This document shows positions 51,932 to 61,161 of a stretch of 64,000 bases of DNA, in pieces (position 1 is the stretch's first letter; the number at the start of each line of letters is the position of its first letter). The notes beneath the pieces were generated by a model. It did not search any database. It was not told the origin of the DNA and worked only from the letters and a program-made list of their open reading frames with translations. The DNA comes from Chryseobacterium endalhagicum (lineage in GTDB: Bacteria > Bacteroidota > Bacteroidia > Flavobacteriales > Weeksellaceae). The position numbers were made by a program, and so were the translations under genes. The stretch is taken from positions 1,129,856 to 1,193,855 of the forward strand of contig NZ_JAELVM010000001.1 in the NCBI RefSeq assembly GCF_016745235.1, given 5' to 3'.

Positions 51932-54085
51932 ATGAAAATAAACTGTATCCATTTACAAAACTTCAGAAAGCTACAATCTTGTAAAATAGATTTTTCTGAA
52001 AAAGAAACAATTTTTGTGGGAGCAAATAATAGTGGTAAAACAACTGCTATGGATGCGTTGATGATTTTCCTTAAAACCAAAAGTTTCAAACCCCAGGATT
52101 TTACACTCTGCCATTGGAAAAGTTTAAACGAAGTTGGAGAAAACTGGATTAAAGCAAATGAACTGAAAGAAGGAGATAAGTCTACAAAACTATTAGAACA
52201 ATATCTACCAGTACTGGATTTATGGATTGAAGTTGAAAATTCGGAGCTTCATTATGTAAGTCATATAATTCCTACCTTGGATTGGAGAGGAGGTTTATTA
52301 GGCATAAGGCTACGATTTGAACCTAAAGATATGGATGAATTAATAAAAGAATTCATAACTCTTCATAATAAATCAAACAAGCTATCACAAGAAAAAGGAA
52401 AAGACTTCAAACTATGGCCAAAAACATTTTGGGATTTTTGTGAACGCAAACTTAATGCTCATTTCACAATCAAAACTTATCTGCTTGATCCTGATAAGTA
52501 TGATGAAAAACAAGAATTGTTAGATAATAATATAGCATTAGATGGAGATGTTTTGAAGGGGCTAATAAAAATAGACATTATTAATGCTCAACGAGGATTC
52601 AGTGATGCAAATTCTGAAACCGTAGAGAGTAATAATAACAGGAATTTATCTTCACAATTAAGAGCTTATTATGATAAGCATCTTAATCCAACATTGGAAC
52701 CAACCGAAAAAGATATAGATGCATTAGAGTCAATCAATAAAGCTCAGGATGATTTTGATAAGAATCTAAAAGAAAGCTTTAAGACATCTCTTTCGGAACT
52801 TGAAGGGTTAAATTACCCTGGCTTTGGAAATCCTCAAATTCAATTATCTACTAAAGTTTCAACTTCTAATGGTCTCCAACATGATTCAGCAGTGAAGTAT
52901 TACCTCGACAAAGATTTATCATTGCCAGAAAAGTATAATGGCTTAGGATATCAAAATCTTATATCAATCATCTTTAAATTAATAAGGTTTAGAGATGAAT
53001 GGATGAGGATTGGCAAAAATGCAATTACTGATGATGAAGTTATAGAACCATTACATCTAGTCTTAATTGAAGAACCAGAAGCTCACTTACATGCCCAAGT
53101 CCAACAGGTTTTCATTAAAAAAGCTTATGAAGTACTGCGAAACAATAAAAATTTAGGTGGAGAAAAAGACTTTACAACACAATTAGTTATTAGTACTCAT
53201 TCCAGTTACATCGCTCACCAAAAATTTGAAAGCTTAAGATATTTTAAAAGAAATAATTCTTTAGCTCTTCCTACATCAGAAGTGATTAGTCTAAAATCAG
53301 TTTTTGGCGAAAAAGATAAAGAGACAGAAAAATTTGTGATTCGATACCTGAATACAACACATAACGATTTGTTTTTTGCCGATGCCGTTATTTTAGTAGA
53401 AGGCCCAGCCGAACGAATTCTTGTACCACACTTTATAAAGAATGAAAATTCATTATTAGACCATTGTTACGTTACAATTTTAGAAATAGGAGGAAGTCAT
53501 GCGCACAGACTAAAATGTCTCATTGAAAAATTAGGTTTGATCTGTTTGGTAATTACTGATATTGATTCCATTAATCCAAATGACAATGGAAAGAAATGTC
53601 AGCCTGAATCGGGAAAGAATTATAAAACCAATAATGACACCCTCAAAACTTGGCATCCGCAAAAAGAACTGTTAGACGAATTGTTGAATTTAAGCTCAGA
53701 GGATAAAATAAAAAAAGATTTGCCAATTAGAATAGCTTATCAAAAACCGATCAAATTTGAAAATGGAGATAACAAAATCATTGTATATCCCTACACATTT
53801 GAAGATGCATTGGTCATTGAGAATAAGCATAGTTTTAAAGCTATTACTAATGCTACAGGTCTTTTGAAAAAAATGGTAGAAGCTTCTAAGAAAGAGGATT
53901 TAAAAGAGTTAGTAAAAGAAACATACACAATCATTAACGACAAACAAGCTAAAAAAGCAGAGTTTGCTTTAGACGTTTTATATTTTGAAGATCCAAAAAA
54001 AGTAAAAACTCCTTCTTATATAAAAGAAGGATTAGACTGGATTGAAGAACAATTAAAAAGTAACAAACAAGGACTAATAAACTAA
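51932..54085 (+). CDS. class 2 OLD-family nuclease (GajA-like), ATPase plus TOPRIM
   Basis: 717 aa. The N-terminal ABC-type ATPase begins KINCIHLQNFRKLQSCKIDF with Walker A GANNSGKT (30-37); Walker B is LVLIEEPEAHLHAQVQQVF (about 376), with an H-loop STHSSYIAHQ. The C-terminal TOPRIM domain has VILVEGPAERIL (Glu about 489) and CLVITDIDSINPN (Asp-x-Asp about 544). OLD nucleases next to a UvrD-like helicase define class 2, the arrangement of the Gabija anti-phage system (GajA), where the enzyme nicks DNA once nucleotides fall. At 717 residues it is longer than the Bacillus GajA (578). Eleven bases separate it from the helicase gene. Confidence 0.88.
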   Translation: MKINCIHLQNFRKLQSCKIDFSEKETIFVGANNSGKTTAMDALMIFLKTKSFKPQDFTLCHWKSLNEVGENWIKANELKEGDKSTKLLEQYLPVLDLWIEVENSELHYVSHIIPTLDWRGGLLGIRLRFEPKDMDELIKEFITLHNKSNKLSQEKGKDFKLWPKTFWDFCERKLNAHFTIKTYLLDPDKYDEKQELLDNNIALDGDVLKGLIKIDIINAQRGFSDANSETVESNNNRNLSSQLRAYYDKHLNPTLEPTEKDIDALESINKAQDDFDKNLKESFKTSLSELEGLNYPGFGNPQIQLSTKVSTSNGLQHDSAVKYYLDKDLSLPEKYNGLGYQNLISIIFKLIRFRDEWMRIGKNAITDDEVIEPLHLVLIEEPEAHLHAQVQQVFIKKAYEVLRNNKNLGGEKDFTTQLVISTHSSYIAHQKFESLRYFKRNNSLALPTSEVISLKSVFGEKDKETEKFVIRYLNTTHNDLFFADAVILVEGPAERILVPHFIKNENSLLDHCYVTILEIGGSHAHRLKCLIEKLGLICLVITDIDSINPNDNGKKCQPESGKNYKTNNDTLKTWHPQKELLDELLNLSSEDKIKKDLPIRIAYQKPIKFENGDNKIIVYPYTFEDALVIENKHSFKAITNATGLLKKMVEASKKEDLKELVKETYTIINDKQAKKAEFALDVLYFEDPKKVKTPSYIKEGLDWIEEQLKSNKQGLIN

Positions 54086-54096
54086 ACATAAATCTA

Positions 54097-55980
54097 ATGG
54101 CTGAATATACTAATGAAATAGATACTCCAGTTGATGATGTGATTTATGAAAGTATTAAACCGTCATCACCCCAAAGCTTTTTCCTTTTTGCAGGAGCAGG
54201 TTCAGGCAAAACGAGAACACTTGTAAATGTATTGGCTCGTTTTAAAGAGGAGTTTGGACAGGAATATAAATTAAGAAATAAAAGAATTGCAATCATAACA
54301 TATACTAACGCAGCTGCCAATGAAATCACTCATAGGTTGGAATATAGTTCAATATTTAATATTAGTACGATTCATAGTTTTTGTTGGGAATTAATAAAGA
54401 GTTTTACGCCTGATATCAAAACCTGGATAAAGAGCAATTTGGTTGTTGAAATAGCTGAATTGCAAGGACAACAATCCAAAAGTAGAGACACAAGTAACAA
54501 GACATCTATAGGCAGAGCTAAAAAAATAGAATCCAAAAATAGAAGGCTTGCATCATTGGAAACGATTCAAAAGTTCATTTATAATCCAAATGGGGATAAT
54601 CTAACGAAAGATTCTTTAAATCATACTGAAGTAATTTCTATTACTGCTGATTTTATTAAATCAAAAGACTTGTTCAAAAAAATACTAATAAGCAGATACC
54701 CTGTTATCCTTATAGACGAAAGTCAGGATACCAAAAAGGAACTAATCGATGCATTATTTGAACTTCAAAGTCAATATGAAGAAAGACTTTCGTTGGGATT
54801 GTTTGGAGACACAATGCAAAGAATTTATGCAGACGGAAGAGAAAATTTGGGAATAGGATTACCAGAAAAATGGGTTAAGCCTGCAAAAAAAATGAATCAT
54901 CGTTCGAAATCAAGAATAATTGATCTTATAAATAAAATCAGAGAAGATATAGATGGTCAGGAACAATTCCCCCGTATTGAAAATAAAGGTGGGATTGCTA
55001 GATTCTTTGCTGTTGCTCGTACAAAAGATAAGTTTGAAACAGAAGAACAGATTCGTCAGAAAATGTATGAAGCAACAAAAGATGATAAATGGAATGGGAA
55101 TGATTCTGAAGTTATGACTTTAACATTAGAGCATCATATGGCTGCAAGTAGAATGGGATTCTTCAACTTTTTCGCGCCTCTTTATGGTGTTGATAAATTA
55201 AAAACAAGTTTGTTAGACGGATCTTCATCTTCGGTTAATTTATTTACGAAAATAGTTTTGCCTTTACATAAGGCTCATATTAAGAAGAATAAATTCGAGA
55301 TTGCTAATATCGTAAAACAGCATTCTCATTTAATAGATAAGCATACATTACAAAATGATGATAATAAATTACAATTATTGCATATCGTAAATAATAAAGT
55401 CAACGAATTATTATCTTTCTGGAATGAAGATAATCATCCCACATTACTCGAGATACTCAAAAAAATACAAGAAACCAATTTGTTTAAAATTCCACCGGTA
55501 TTAAAAGTGGTTTTGAAAAGAGTTAATGTTGATTCAGATGTTGAGATTGAAGATGATGAAACAACGGAGGAGGATGAGGTTTTGACAGCTTGGGAAGAAG
55601 CATTGAAAGCAAATTTTGCCGAGATTATAAAGTATAATGAATATATCAACGAAGAGTCGAAATTTGGAACGCATCAAGGTGTTAAAGGATTAGAGTTTGA
55701 ACGCGTAATGGTTATTATCGATGATGAAGAGTCTAAAGGCTTTATGTTTAGCTATGATAAATTATTTGGTTTAAAACCACTAACTTCCACAGACAAAAAA
55801 AATATAGATGAAGGTAAAGAAACAGGAATAGAGCGAACGATGCGATTATTTTATGTAGCTTGTAGTAGAGCTAAAGAAAGCTTAGCAGTAGTTGGTTACA
55901 CAGATTTACCTGAAGGATTAAAGAAAAATATCATTAGTAATGAGTGGTTTAGCGATGATGAGGTAGAAATTATTATCTAA
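54097..55980 (+). CDS. UvrD/Rep-like helicase (GajB-like)
   Basis: 627 aa, superfamily 1 helicase. Motif I is FAGAGSGKTRTL (Walker A 33-39), motif Ia follows in ITYTNAAANEI, motif Ib in STIHSFCWEL, motif II is LIDESQDTKKEL (about 205), motif III LFGDTMQRIY, motif V HQGVKGLEFERVMVI (about 525) and motif VI LFYVACSRAKESL (about 585). An acidic run (DDETTEEDEV) lies before motif V. In Gabija GajB pairs with GajA and is thought to sense DNA ends and use up nucleotides. At 627 residues it is longer than GajB of Bacillus (494). Seventeen bases separate it from the next gene, so it leads directly into the Wadjet-like part. Confidence 0.88.
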   Translation: MAEYTNEIDTPVDDVIYESIKPSSPQSFFLFAGAGSGKTRTLVNVLARFKEEFGQEYKLRNKRIAIITYTNAAANEITHRLEYSSIFNISTIHSFCWELIKSFTPDIKTWIKSNLVVEIAELQGQQSKSRDTSNKTSIGRAKKIESKNRRLASLETIQKFIYNPNGDNLTKDSLNHTEVISITADFIKSKDLFKKILISRYPVILIDESQDTKKELIDALFELQSQYEERLSLGLFGDTMQRIYADGRENLGIGLPEKWVKPAKKMNHRSKSRIIDLINKIREDIDGQEQFPRIENKGGIARFFAVARTKDKFETEEQIRQKMYEATKDDKWNGNDSEVMTLTLEHHMAASRMGFFNFFAPLYGVDKLKTSLLDGSSSSVNLFTKIVLPLHKAHIKKNKFEIANIVKQHSHLIDKHTLQNDDNKLQLLHIVNNKVNELLSFWNEDNHPTLLEILKKIQETNLFKIPPVLKVVLKRVNVDSDVEIEDDETTEEDEVLTAWEEALKANFAEIIKYNEYINEESKFGTHQGVKGLEFERVMVIIDDEESKGFMFSYDKLFGLKPLTSTDKKNIDEGKETGIERTMRLFYVACSRAKESLAVVGYTDLPEGLKKNIISNEWFSDDEVEIII

Positions 55981-55997
55981 AAGAGTCAATTTATAAT

Positions 55998-57356
55998 ATG
56001 AGCACAGAAGCATTATATGCCAAATATGATCTCCTACTTCCTTCAAAATTTAATGGAGGCTATTTGATTATTGCTCTTTATGAGAAAATTAAAAACCGCG
56101 AGATCGAAGAATACTTTACGCAAAAAGAAATCAATGAAATCCTGGCAGATATAAAAGATGAATTTAATCGGGAGCCAATCCGTCCATGGAACAACATTAA
56201 AGATAACCTGTTCCATTACTTCCTGCGAAGTCATCCAGACGAACCCTGGAAATACTACCTGACAGGGTATGCTAAAGATTTAATAGATTTAATAATAGGT
56301 AAATTAGAAAATTCATATAAGAGCCACCCACTCAAAAAAGACGTTCAAGATACTTTTACTATACATCATAATGAGATCAACACGATTGAAGAACTCACGA
56401 GAAAGTTTGGCAGATTATTTATCCAGGGCTCGAAGAAAATCATTGATGACCATTTAGAAGCTTTGGAAGATGAATTACGAGAGGCATATAAAGAGCTAAA
56501 CGATATTCTTCGTAGGGAAGATGTGCAAAGTGCCACTTCTTTAGTACAAGCATTTACCATTGTCTTTAAAAAGTTCGGAGAAAGAGCTGAAGATATCACA
56601 GAAGCTATCATTTCCAAAGATAAATTCCTGGGCGATCTGCAAAATGTGGTTGATCAGTTTTATAGAAAAATGGAAGACGATGGAAAATTCAATACAGATA
56701 ATGTACCAAAAAGTAAAAGTGATTGGGAAAAGGCGCGTGAGATTTATGCAGATATCCGGGACTTTTTTAATTTAGTAGATCGTAAGGTATACATTATTCG
56801 TAGGCAAATTAACCACGCCAGTGAGAAACTGACAGAACTCCAGGAGCAATTTTCTGTCAGAGCCTTTTTTCGGCTACAAATAAAAAAACTGCATAGAACA
56901 ATTTTGGAAAGTTCGGAATATACAACCAATGGTATTAAGTTCAGCAACAATTTCCCCTTAAAGCAATTGGTATATGAGCCTGTTCGAATGCTTTATCCAG
57001 TATATTACGAATTTGAACCTCCTAAACCTAATATTGTTATAAACGTTGAGGTCGATGAAATATACGAACGAGATGAAAAGGAGAAGATAGCAAAGGATAT
57101 TAACCGCCAGCAGGTCATCAATCAATGGGTTGATAAAGCAAAAGATATTTTGGAAAGCCAAAAATCCCTTTTAGTAAGTGAGTTGATGACCCGGATCATA
57201 GAGGAAGAAAAAGATCTCTCTATCGCTTACCAGGTCGCTTCCCGCATAACAGCTTACGCTTCGGAGAATATCCATATTTTGATCGATGTAGAACAAAAGA
57301 TCATCACCTTATCACAGCAAAATCTATCCCTATGGAAAACGAGAATTATGAAATAA
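55998..57356 (+). CDS. jetA: Wadjet JetA-like (kleisin) subunit
   Basis: 452 aa, helical and without catalytic motifs. JetA/MksF/MukF-type kleisins are about 450-500 residues with a winged-helix start and a C-terminal part that binds the SMC head; here the start YDLLLPSKFNGGYLIIALYE, a long coiled central part (LEDELREAYKELNDILRRED and RRQINHASEKLTELQEQF) and a winged-helix-like end (LLVSELMTRIIEEEKDLSIA) fit that plan. The call rests mostly on gene order: it is followed by a 223-aa gene, an SMC gene and a TOPRIM gene, the jetABCD order. It overlaps the next gene by 25 bases. Confidence 0.75.
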   Translation: MSTEALYAKYDLLLPSKFNGGYLIIALYEKIKNREIEEYFTQKEINEILADIKDEFNREPIRPWNNIKDNLFHYFLRSHPDEPWKYYLTGYAKDLIDLIIGKLENSYKSHPLKKDVQDTFTIHHNEINTIEELTRKFGRLFIQGSKKIIDDHLEALEDELREAYKELNDILRREDVQSATSLVQAFTIVFKKFGERAEDITEAIISKDKFLGDLQNVVDQFYRKMEDDGKFNTDNVPKSKSDWEKAREIYADIRDFFNLVDRKVYIIRRQINHASEKLTELQEQFSVRAFFRLQIKKLHRTILESSEYTTNGIKFSNNFPLKQLVYEPVRMLYPVYYEFEPPKPNIVINVEVDEIYERDEKEKIAKDINRQQVINQWVDKAKDILESQKSLLVSELMTRIIEEEKDLSIAYQVASRITAYASENIHILIDVEQKIITLSQQNLSLWKTRIMK

Positions 57357-58003
57357 ACGACTATTCTTTTCTGATGGAGGAAAGTGTTGAAAAGCATTTT
57401 GCCGACATCAATATTCTATTGTTGTCGGGAAAACATATCGATCACAAGTATTACGCAGAATATACTGTATTGGAAAGCTATGAATTGCAGTGGAAAAATT
57501 TTTATAACAGCCTGTACCGGATTGATCTCGTTGCCGATATTTTTGATAGAAGCCGGTATTATTATCTCGATTTCACAGAAAATGGGAAAGGAAAGCTAGG
57601 CGATGCGAGCCGGAACAAAGAGCTAACCGAGTTACAAACACTTATTGGACTTACGCTTTTGGATATGTATTACCAAAAGTATTTTGACGAAGAAAAAATC
57701 ATCTATTGGAACGAGATCAAAACACAAATATTAGAAAGCGACCATCAGGATGCGTACAAACGGATATTGTTCAATGATATCAGAGAATCTTACGACGAGA
57801 AAGAATGGAATGAAGTACATACAAAGTTCAGTAAAACCATGGAAAATTTTGATAAGTTGGGTTGGGTAGAAAAACAATCGGGAAGGAATGAAGATCTGGT
57901 TTTTGAAATAAGACCCGCTATTCACCGTTTAGCCAAGCTGTATGAGAAGGAGCTTCAGGGTTTTGAATCGTTTAGCCAACAACTTAAAAATGATGAAGCA
58001 TGA
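57332..58003 (+). CDS. jetB: Wadjet JetB-like (KITE) subunit
   Basis: 223 aa. JetB/MksE/MukE proteins are about 200-230 residues made of two winged helices that bind the kleisin. Here an N-terminal strand-and-helix part (NENYEINDYSFLMEESVEKH), a central helical region with FTENGKGKLGDASRNKELTE and TLIGLTLLDMYYQKYFDEEK, and a C-terminal winged-helix-like end (FEIRPAIHRLAKLYEKELQG) match that size and layout. The start lies inside the preceding gene (25-base overlap) and its stop overlaps the next start by 4 bases, so the three proteins should be made in fixed ratio. Confidence 0.75.
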   Translation: MENENYEINDYSFLMEESVEKHFADINILLLSGKHIDHKYYAEYTVLESYELQWKNFYNSLYRIDLVADIFDRSRYYYLDFTENGKGKLGDASRNKELTELQTLIGLTLLDMYYQKYFDEEKIIYWNEIKTQILESDHQDAYKRILFNDIRESYDEKEWNEVHTKFSKTMENFDKLGWVEKQSGRNEDLVFEIRPAIHRLAKLYEKELQGFESFSQQLKNDEA

Positions 58004-61000
58004 ATTATCCAAGAATTTACTCCTTATCTACGGTAGGTATTCTTAAGCACTATATACACGATTACCTTTTTCATCCGACGAGAACTGATTTTGTGGGTTC
58101 CAATGGCGTCGGAAAATCCATTATTGCAGACTTACTACAAATGATTTTTGTGTATGACAAAGGTCTGATTGAATTTGGGACTGATGGTGTGAAAAAAGAA
58201 GAACGACAAATTAATACACTTCCCTATAAGACTAAATGTGCCTACTGCTTCCTGAATATTGAAGTTGATGACGGAAAATTTATCACTGTTGGAATACAGA
58301 TAAACAGTCAGAAGGGTAAACGAATTATTCCTTTTGTTATTACGAAACAGGCTGATATAAGTCTGAAGATAAATGAATTGGCTATTGGTAAGGAAGAACT
58401 GATATTCTCCAGAGATCTAATAAAAGAAAAAGATGATGGGGAAAAAGAAATTTTAGATATACAAAATTTAGCAAAATTTATTTACGAAAAAAAGAAGTTT
58501 ATGTTAAACTTCTTTAGTAACAATGAATCGGTCAATACCTATTACAAATTTCTTTATGACAAAAACATATTACCGCTCAACCTTAATCAGGATAAGAATT
58601 TAAAAGCTTTTGCAAAAGTGATACAATCTTTTTCCAAAGCCAAAACATTAAATTTAAGCGGCAATCAGGCGTCAAGAAATTTAAAAGAATTTCTTTTTGA
58701 GGAATCAGATGAAGATATTCTCTCCAACTTTCAAAAAGAGCAAGCGGAACTTGAAAAAATTTTGCGGGAGTATGAAAGCCTGAATACAGACATACAAAAT
58801 TTATCCAATAAACAAAAAAGACTAATCCACTTACGAGGATTAGAGCAGTCGCATAAAGCAAAGTTTAAATTGTTTAAAGAGGCGGAATTGCAAAACGCTC
58901 ATATAGGACTAACACAATTGCAGGAAGCAGAATCAAAGGGAAATAATTTGATAAAAGTTCAGCAAGACGAACTTGATGATCTTACAGAAATTATCCGGAA
59001 TTTTCCAATGGAAGAAAAAACTGTAATAAACGGTTATAATGAAGCAGATGAAAATTGTAATAGGTTCAACCGCTATCAGGAATTAGCCAACAGCATAGAA
59101 AAATTGGGTAGAGACATCGATGAGCTTAAAATGTTTATACTTCCCAAGTTAGCTGATAGCTGGGGAAATGATGTGCAAAGAATTGATATTTCAAGCAGGA
59201 ACAATCACGATATAAAAAATGAAATTGCATTAGCGAAACCTTATCTGGATAAGTATAAAACGCTTGAAAAAATTCTTCAAACTAGAGCAGAACAATCGGA
59301 TGTTTTAGATGAATTAAGATCATCTTTAAAAAAGGAAAAAGCAACCAAAGAAAAACTATTATCGCTATTACAGAAAAATGAAGAAAATGGGCTTTTAGAT
59401 TGGTATATCAAGAATTTTCCAGTATTAAATAATGAACAGTTACAAACCGTTTTACATTATGCAACCACACCTATTACGGAAATTGCTAACCCGGATGATT
59501 CTTCTCGGTATATTAATCCAGATGAATTGATTAATGATTTTAAAGCGACTTCTTCCGAGAAAGGTATTTGGCTGAAAATGGGCGCATTAAACGAGTTCAT
59601 ACAGTTTAATCCAGATGCATCACTAATAGGAAACAGAACAAACCTGGAAAAATCTATAGGACAATTAATTCAAAAACTCATTACAGAAATCGAAGTTATT
59701 GATAATAAGCTGAAAGCATTGGTCAACATTTCAGATGCAAAGCCTTATGATACCACCTTTTTTAATTATTCCTTTGATCTGTCTATTGTTGAAAATAGCA
59801 ATATCGAAAAATTAAAAAATGCAGTAGCCTGTATTCTACAAATTCATGAAAAAACAACCCAATACCTGTCACAAAAAACAACAGAGGAACAAGAATTACA
59901 GGAAATTAAAAACCAATTCAATATAACATATAATGAACCTCAATTTGTTAGAAAAGAGTTATTGAAGCTTCGGAAAGTGTGGAGCGATAAGAAAGATAAA
60001 TTTTATGAACTTAAAGGGGCTAAGCAAAATCAACAAAAGTCTCTGGAAAAAGAGCTGGAACGTAGCAAACAAGATGTGCAAATCATTATCAGTGATCTGA
60101 AAGGAGCACAAACTAAGTTTAACACGCTCAATAGCTCTTACTACAACAATTTTCAGAAAAACCTAACATTCTTTATATCTACTCTTCAGAACCTTGATGA
60201 ATTGGAAGCCGATTCCAATAAATCATGGGAAGATTATAAAACAACATTTATTGGCGTTTCCAACTCATTTGAGGAAACCAGCAATGAAAAAAACCCAGCA
60301 GTACAGCTTTCGATTATAGATCGGGATTTTTCATTCAGGGCTTTGGAAGAGGCTTTATTAGGTAGTAAAATAAAATCCACCGACGACATTACCACCGCTT
60401 TATATGAAGCCAACCAGACCCGAACCATCATAGCCAACGGTATCCGGGATAATATGGTTAAAATATTCAGTAAAACAACTGAACGATATGATAAATATGA
60501 GGATCAGGTAAAAAGAATAAACGCGTTCTTTGTCGATCGAAAGATTAGTGACAAATTTTATTTTAACCTCAAATTTGATGACAACAAAGAAATAAAGATA
60601 AGCCATATTAAACAGATCGCCCATGAAGTCCGAAATACGGCTACCAAGGGAGAATTGCAATTCGGACAATCTATAGTTGATTTTATTGAAGAATTTTTCA
60701 AAAAGCTGGCAAAGATCAAAGACAAGATTCCTATTGATAAACTGCTCAATCCTAAGACATACTTCGAATTATCTGCCAAGCTTACCGATCAGTTCGGAAC
60801 AGAGGTGCCAGGTAGTACAGGAGAGACCTACTCAGCCATTGCATTACTTGGTATTGCAAGACTTTCAGCGGTGCAAAAGGAAAAAAGAAACGGATTAAGA
60901 TTTATTATTTTGGAAGAATTGGGAAGCCTTGACAATATTAATTTTAATACTTTTCCTGCCATTGCAGAAGAATTTAAGTACCAGATTATAACCATGGCAC

Positions 61001-61161
61001 CCCACACCTTCAATATCGGATTGTCGGACGAATGGTATGCACATCATCTGATCAAAGGAAAAGAGGAGGATAATATCAATTCTTACCCCTCAGCCTCCTA
61101 CTTCAAAACAAATGACAGTAATGAAGATTTGAACATATACCTAAACAATATTACGAAATGA
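58000..61161 (+). CDS. jetC: Wadjet JetC-like SMC ATPase, MukB/MksB type
   Basis: 1053 aa. Walker A FVGSNGVGKS is at residues 31-40; then a very long coiled coil (about 230-900) broken by a hinge-like central part; then a signature-like GSTGETYSAIALLGIARLS (from 938) and Walker B RFIILEELGSLD (967-978) followed by YQIITMAPHTFN. The closing part resembles MukB, where the Walker B reads LDEAARLD and is followed by IIAAPE, rather than canonical SMC with its LSGGE. A Glu in place of the usual Walker B Asp (LEELGSLD) is unusual. In Wadjet this motor extrudes DNA loops on small circles so that JetD can cut them. Confidence 0.85.
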   Translation: MNYPRIYSLSTVGILKHYIHDYLFHPTRTDFVGSNGVGKSIIADLLQMIFVYDKGLIEFGTDGVKKEERQINTLPYKTKCAYCFLNIEVDDGKFITVGIQINSQKGKRIIPFVITKQADISLKINELAIGKEELIFSRDLIKEKDDGEKEILDIQNLAKFIYEKKKFMLNFFSNNESVNTYYKFLYDKNILPLNLNQDKNLKAFAKVIQSFSKAKTLNLSGNQASRNLKEFLFEESDEDILSNFQKEQAELEKILREYESLNTDIQNLSNKQKRLIHLRGLEQSHKAKFKLFKEAELQNAHIGLTQLQEAESKGNNLIKVQQDELDDLTEIIRNFPMEEKTVINGYNEADENCNRFNRYQELANSIEKLGRDIDELKMFILPKLADSWGNDVQRIDISSRNNHDIKNEIALAKPYLDKYKTLEKILQTRAEQSDVLDELRSSLKKEKATKEKLLSLLQKNEENGLLDWYIKNFPVLNNEQLQTVLHYATTPITEIANPDDSSRYINPDELINDFKATSSEKGIWLKMGALNEFIQFNPDASLIGNRTNLEKSIGQLIQKLITEIEVIDNKLKALVNISDAKPYDTTFFNYSFDLSIVENSNIEKLKNAVACILQIHEKTTQYLSQKTTEEQELQEIKNQFNITYNEPQFVRKELLKLRKVWSDKKDKFYELKGAKQNQQKSLEKELERSKQDVQIIISDLKGAQTKFNTLNSSYYNNFQKNLTFFISTLQNLDELEADSNKSWEDYKTTFIGVSNSFEETSNEKNPAVQLSIIDRDFSFRALEEALLGSKIKSTDDITTALYEANQTRTIIANGIRDNMVKIFSKTTERYDKYEDQVKRINAFFVDRKISDKFYFNLKFDDNKEIKISHIKQIAHEVRNTATKGELQFGQSIVDFIEEFFKKLAKIKDKIPIDKLLNPKTYFELSAKLTDQFGTEVPGSTGETYSAIALLGIARLSAVQKEKRNGLRFIILEELGSLDNINFNTFPAIAEEFKYQIITMAPHTFNIGLSDEWYAHHLIKGKEEDNINSYPSASYFKTNDSNEDLNIYLNNITK

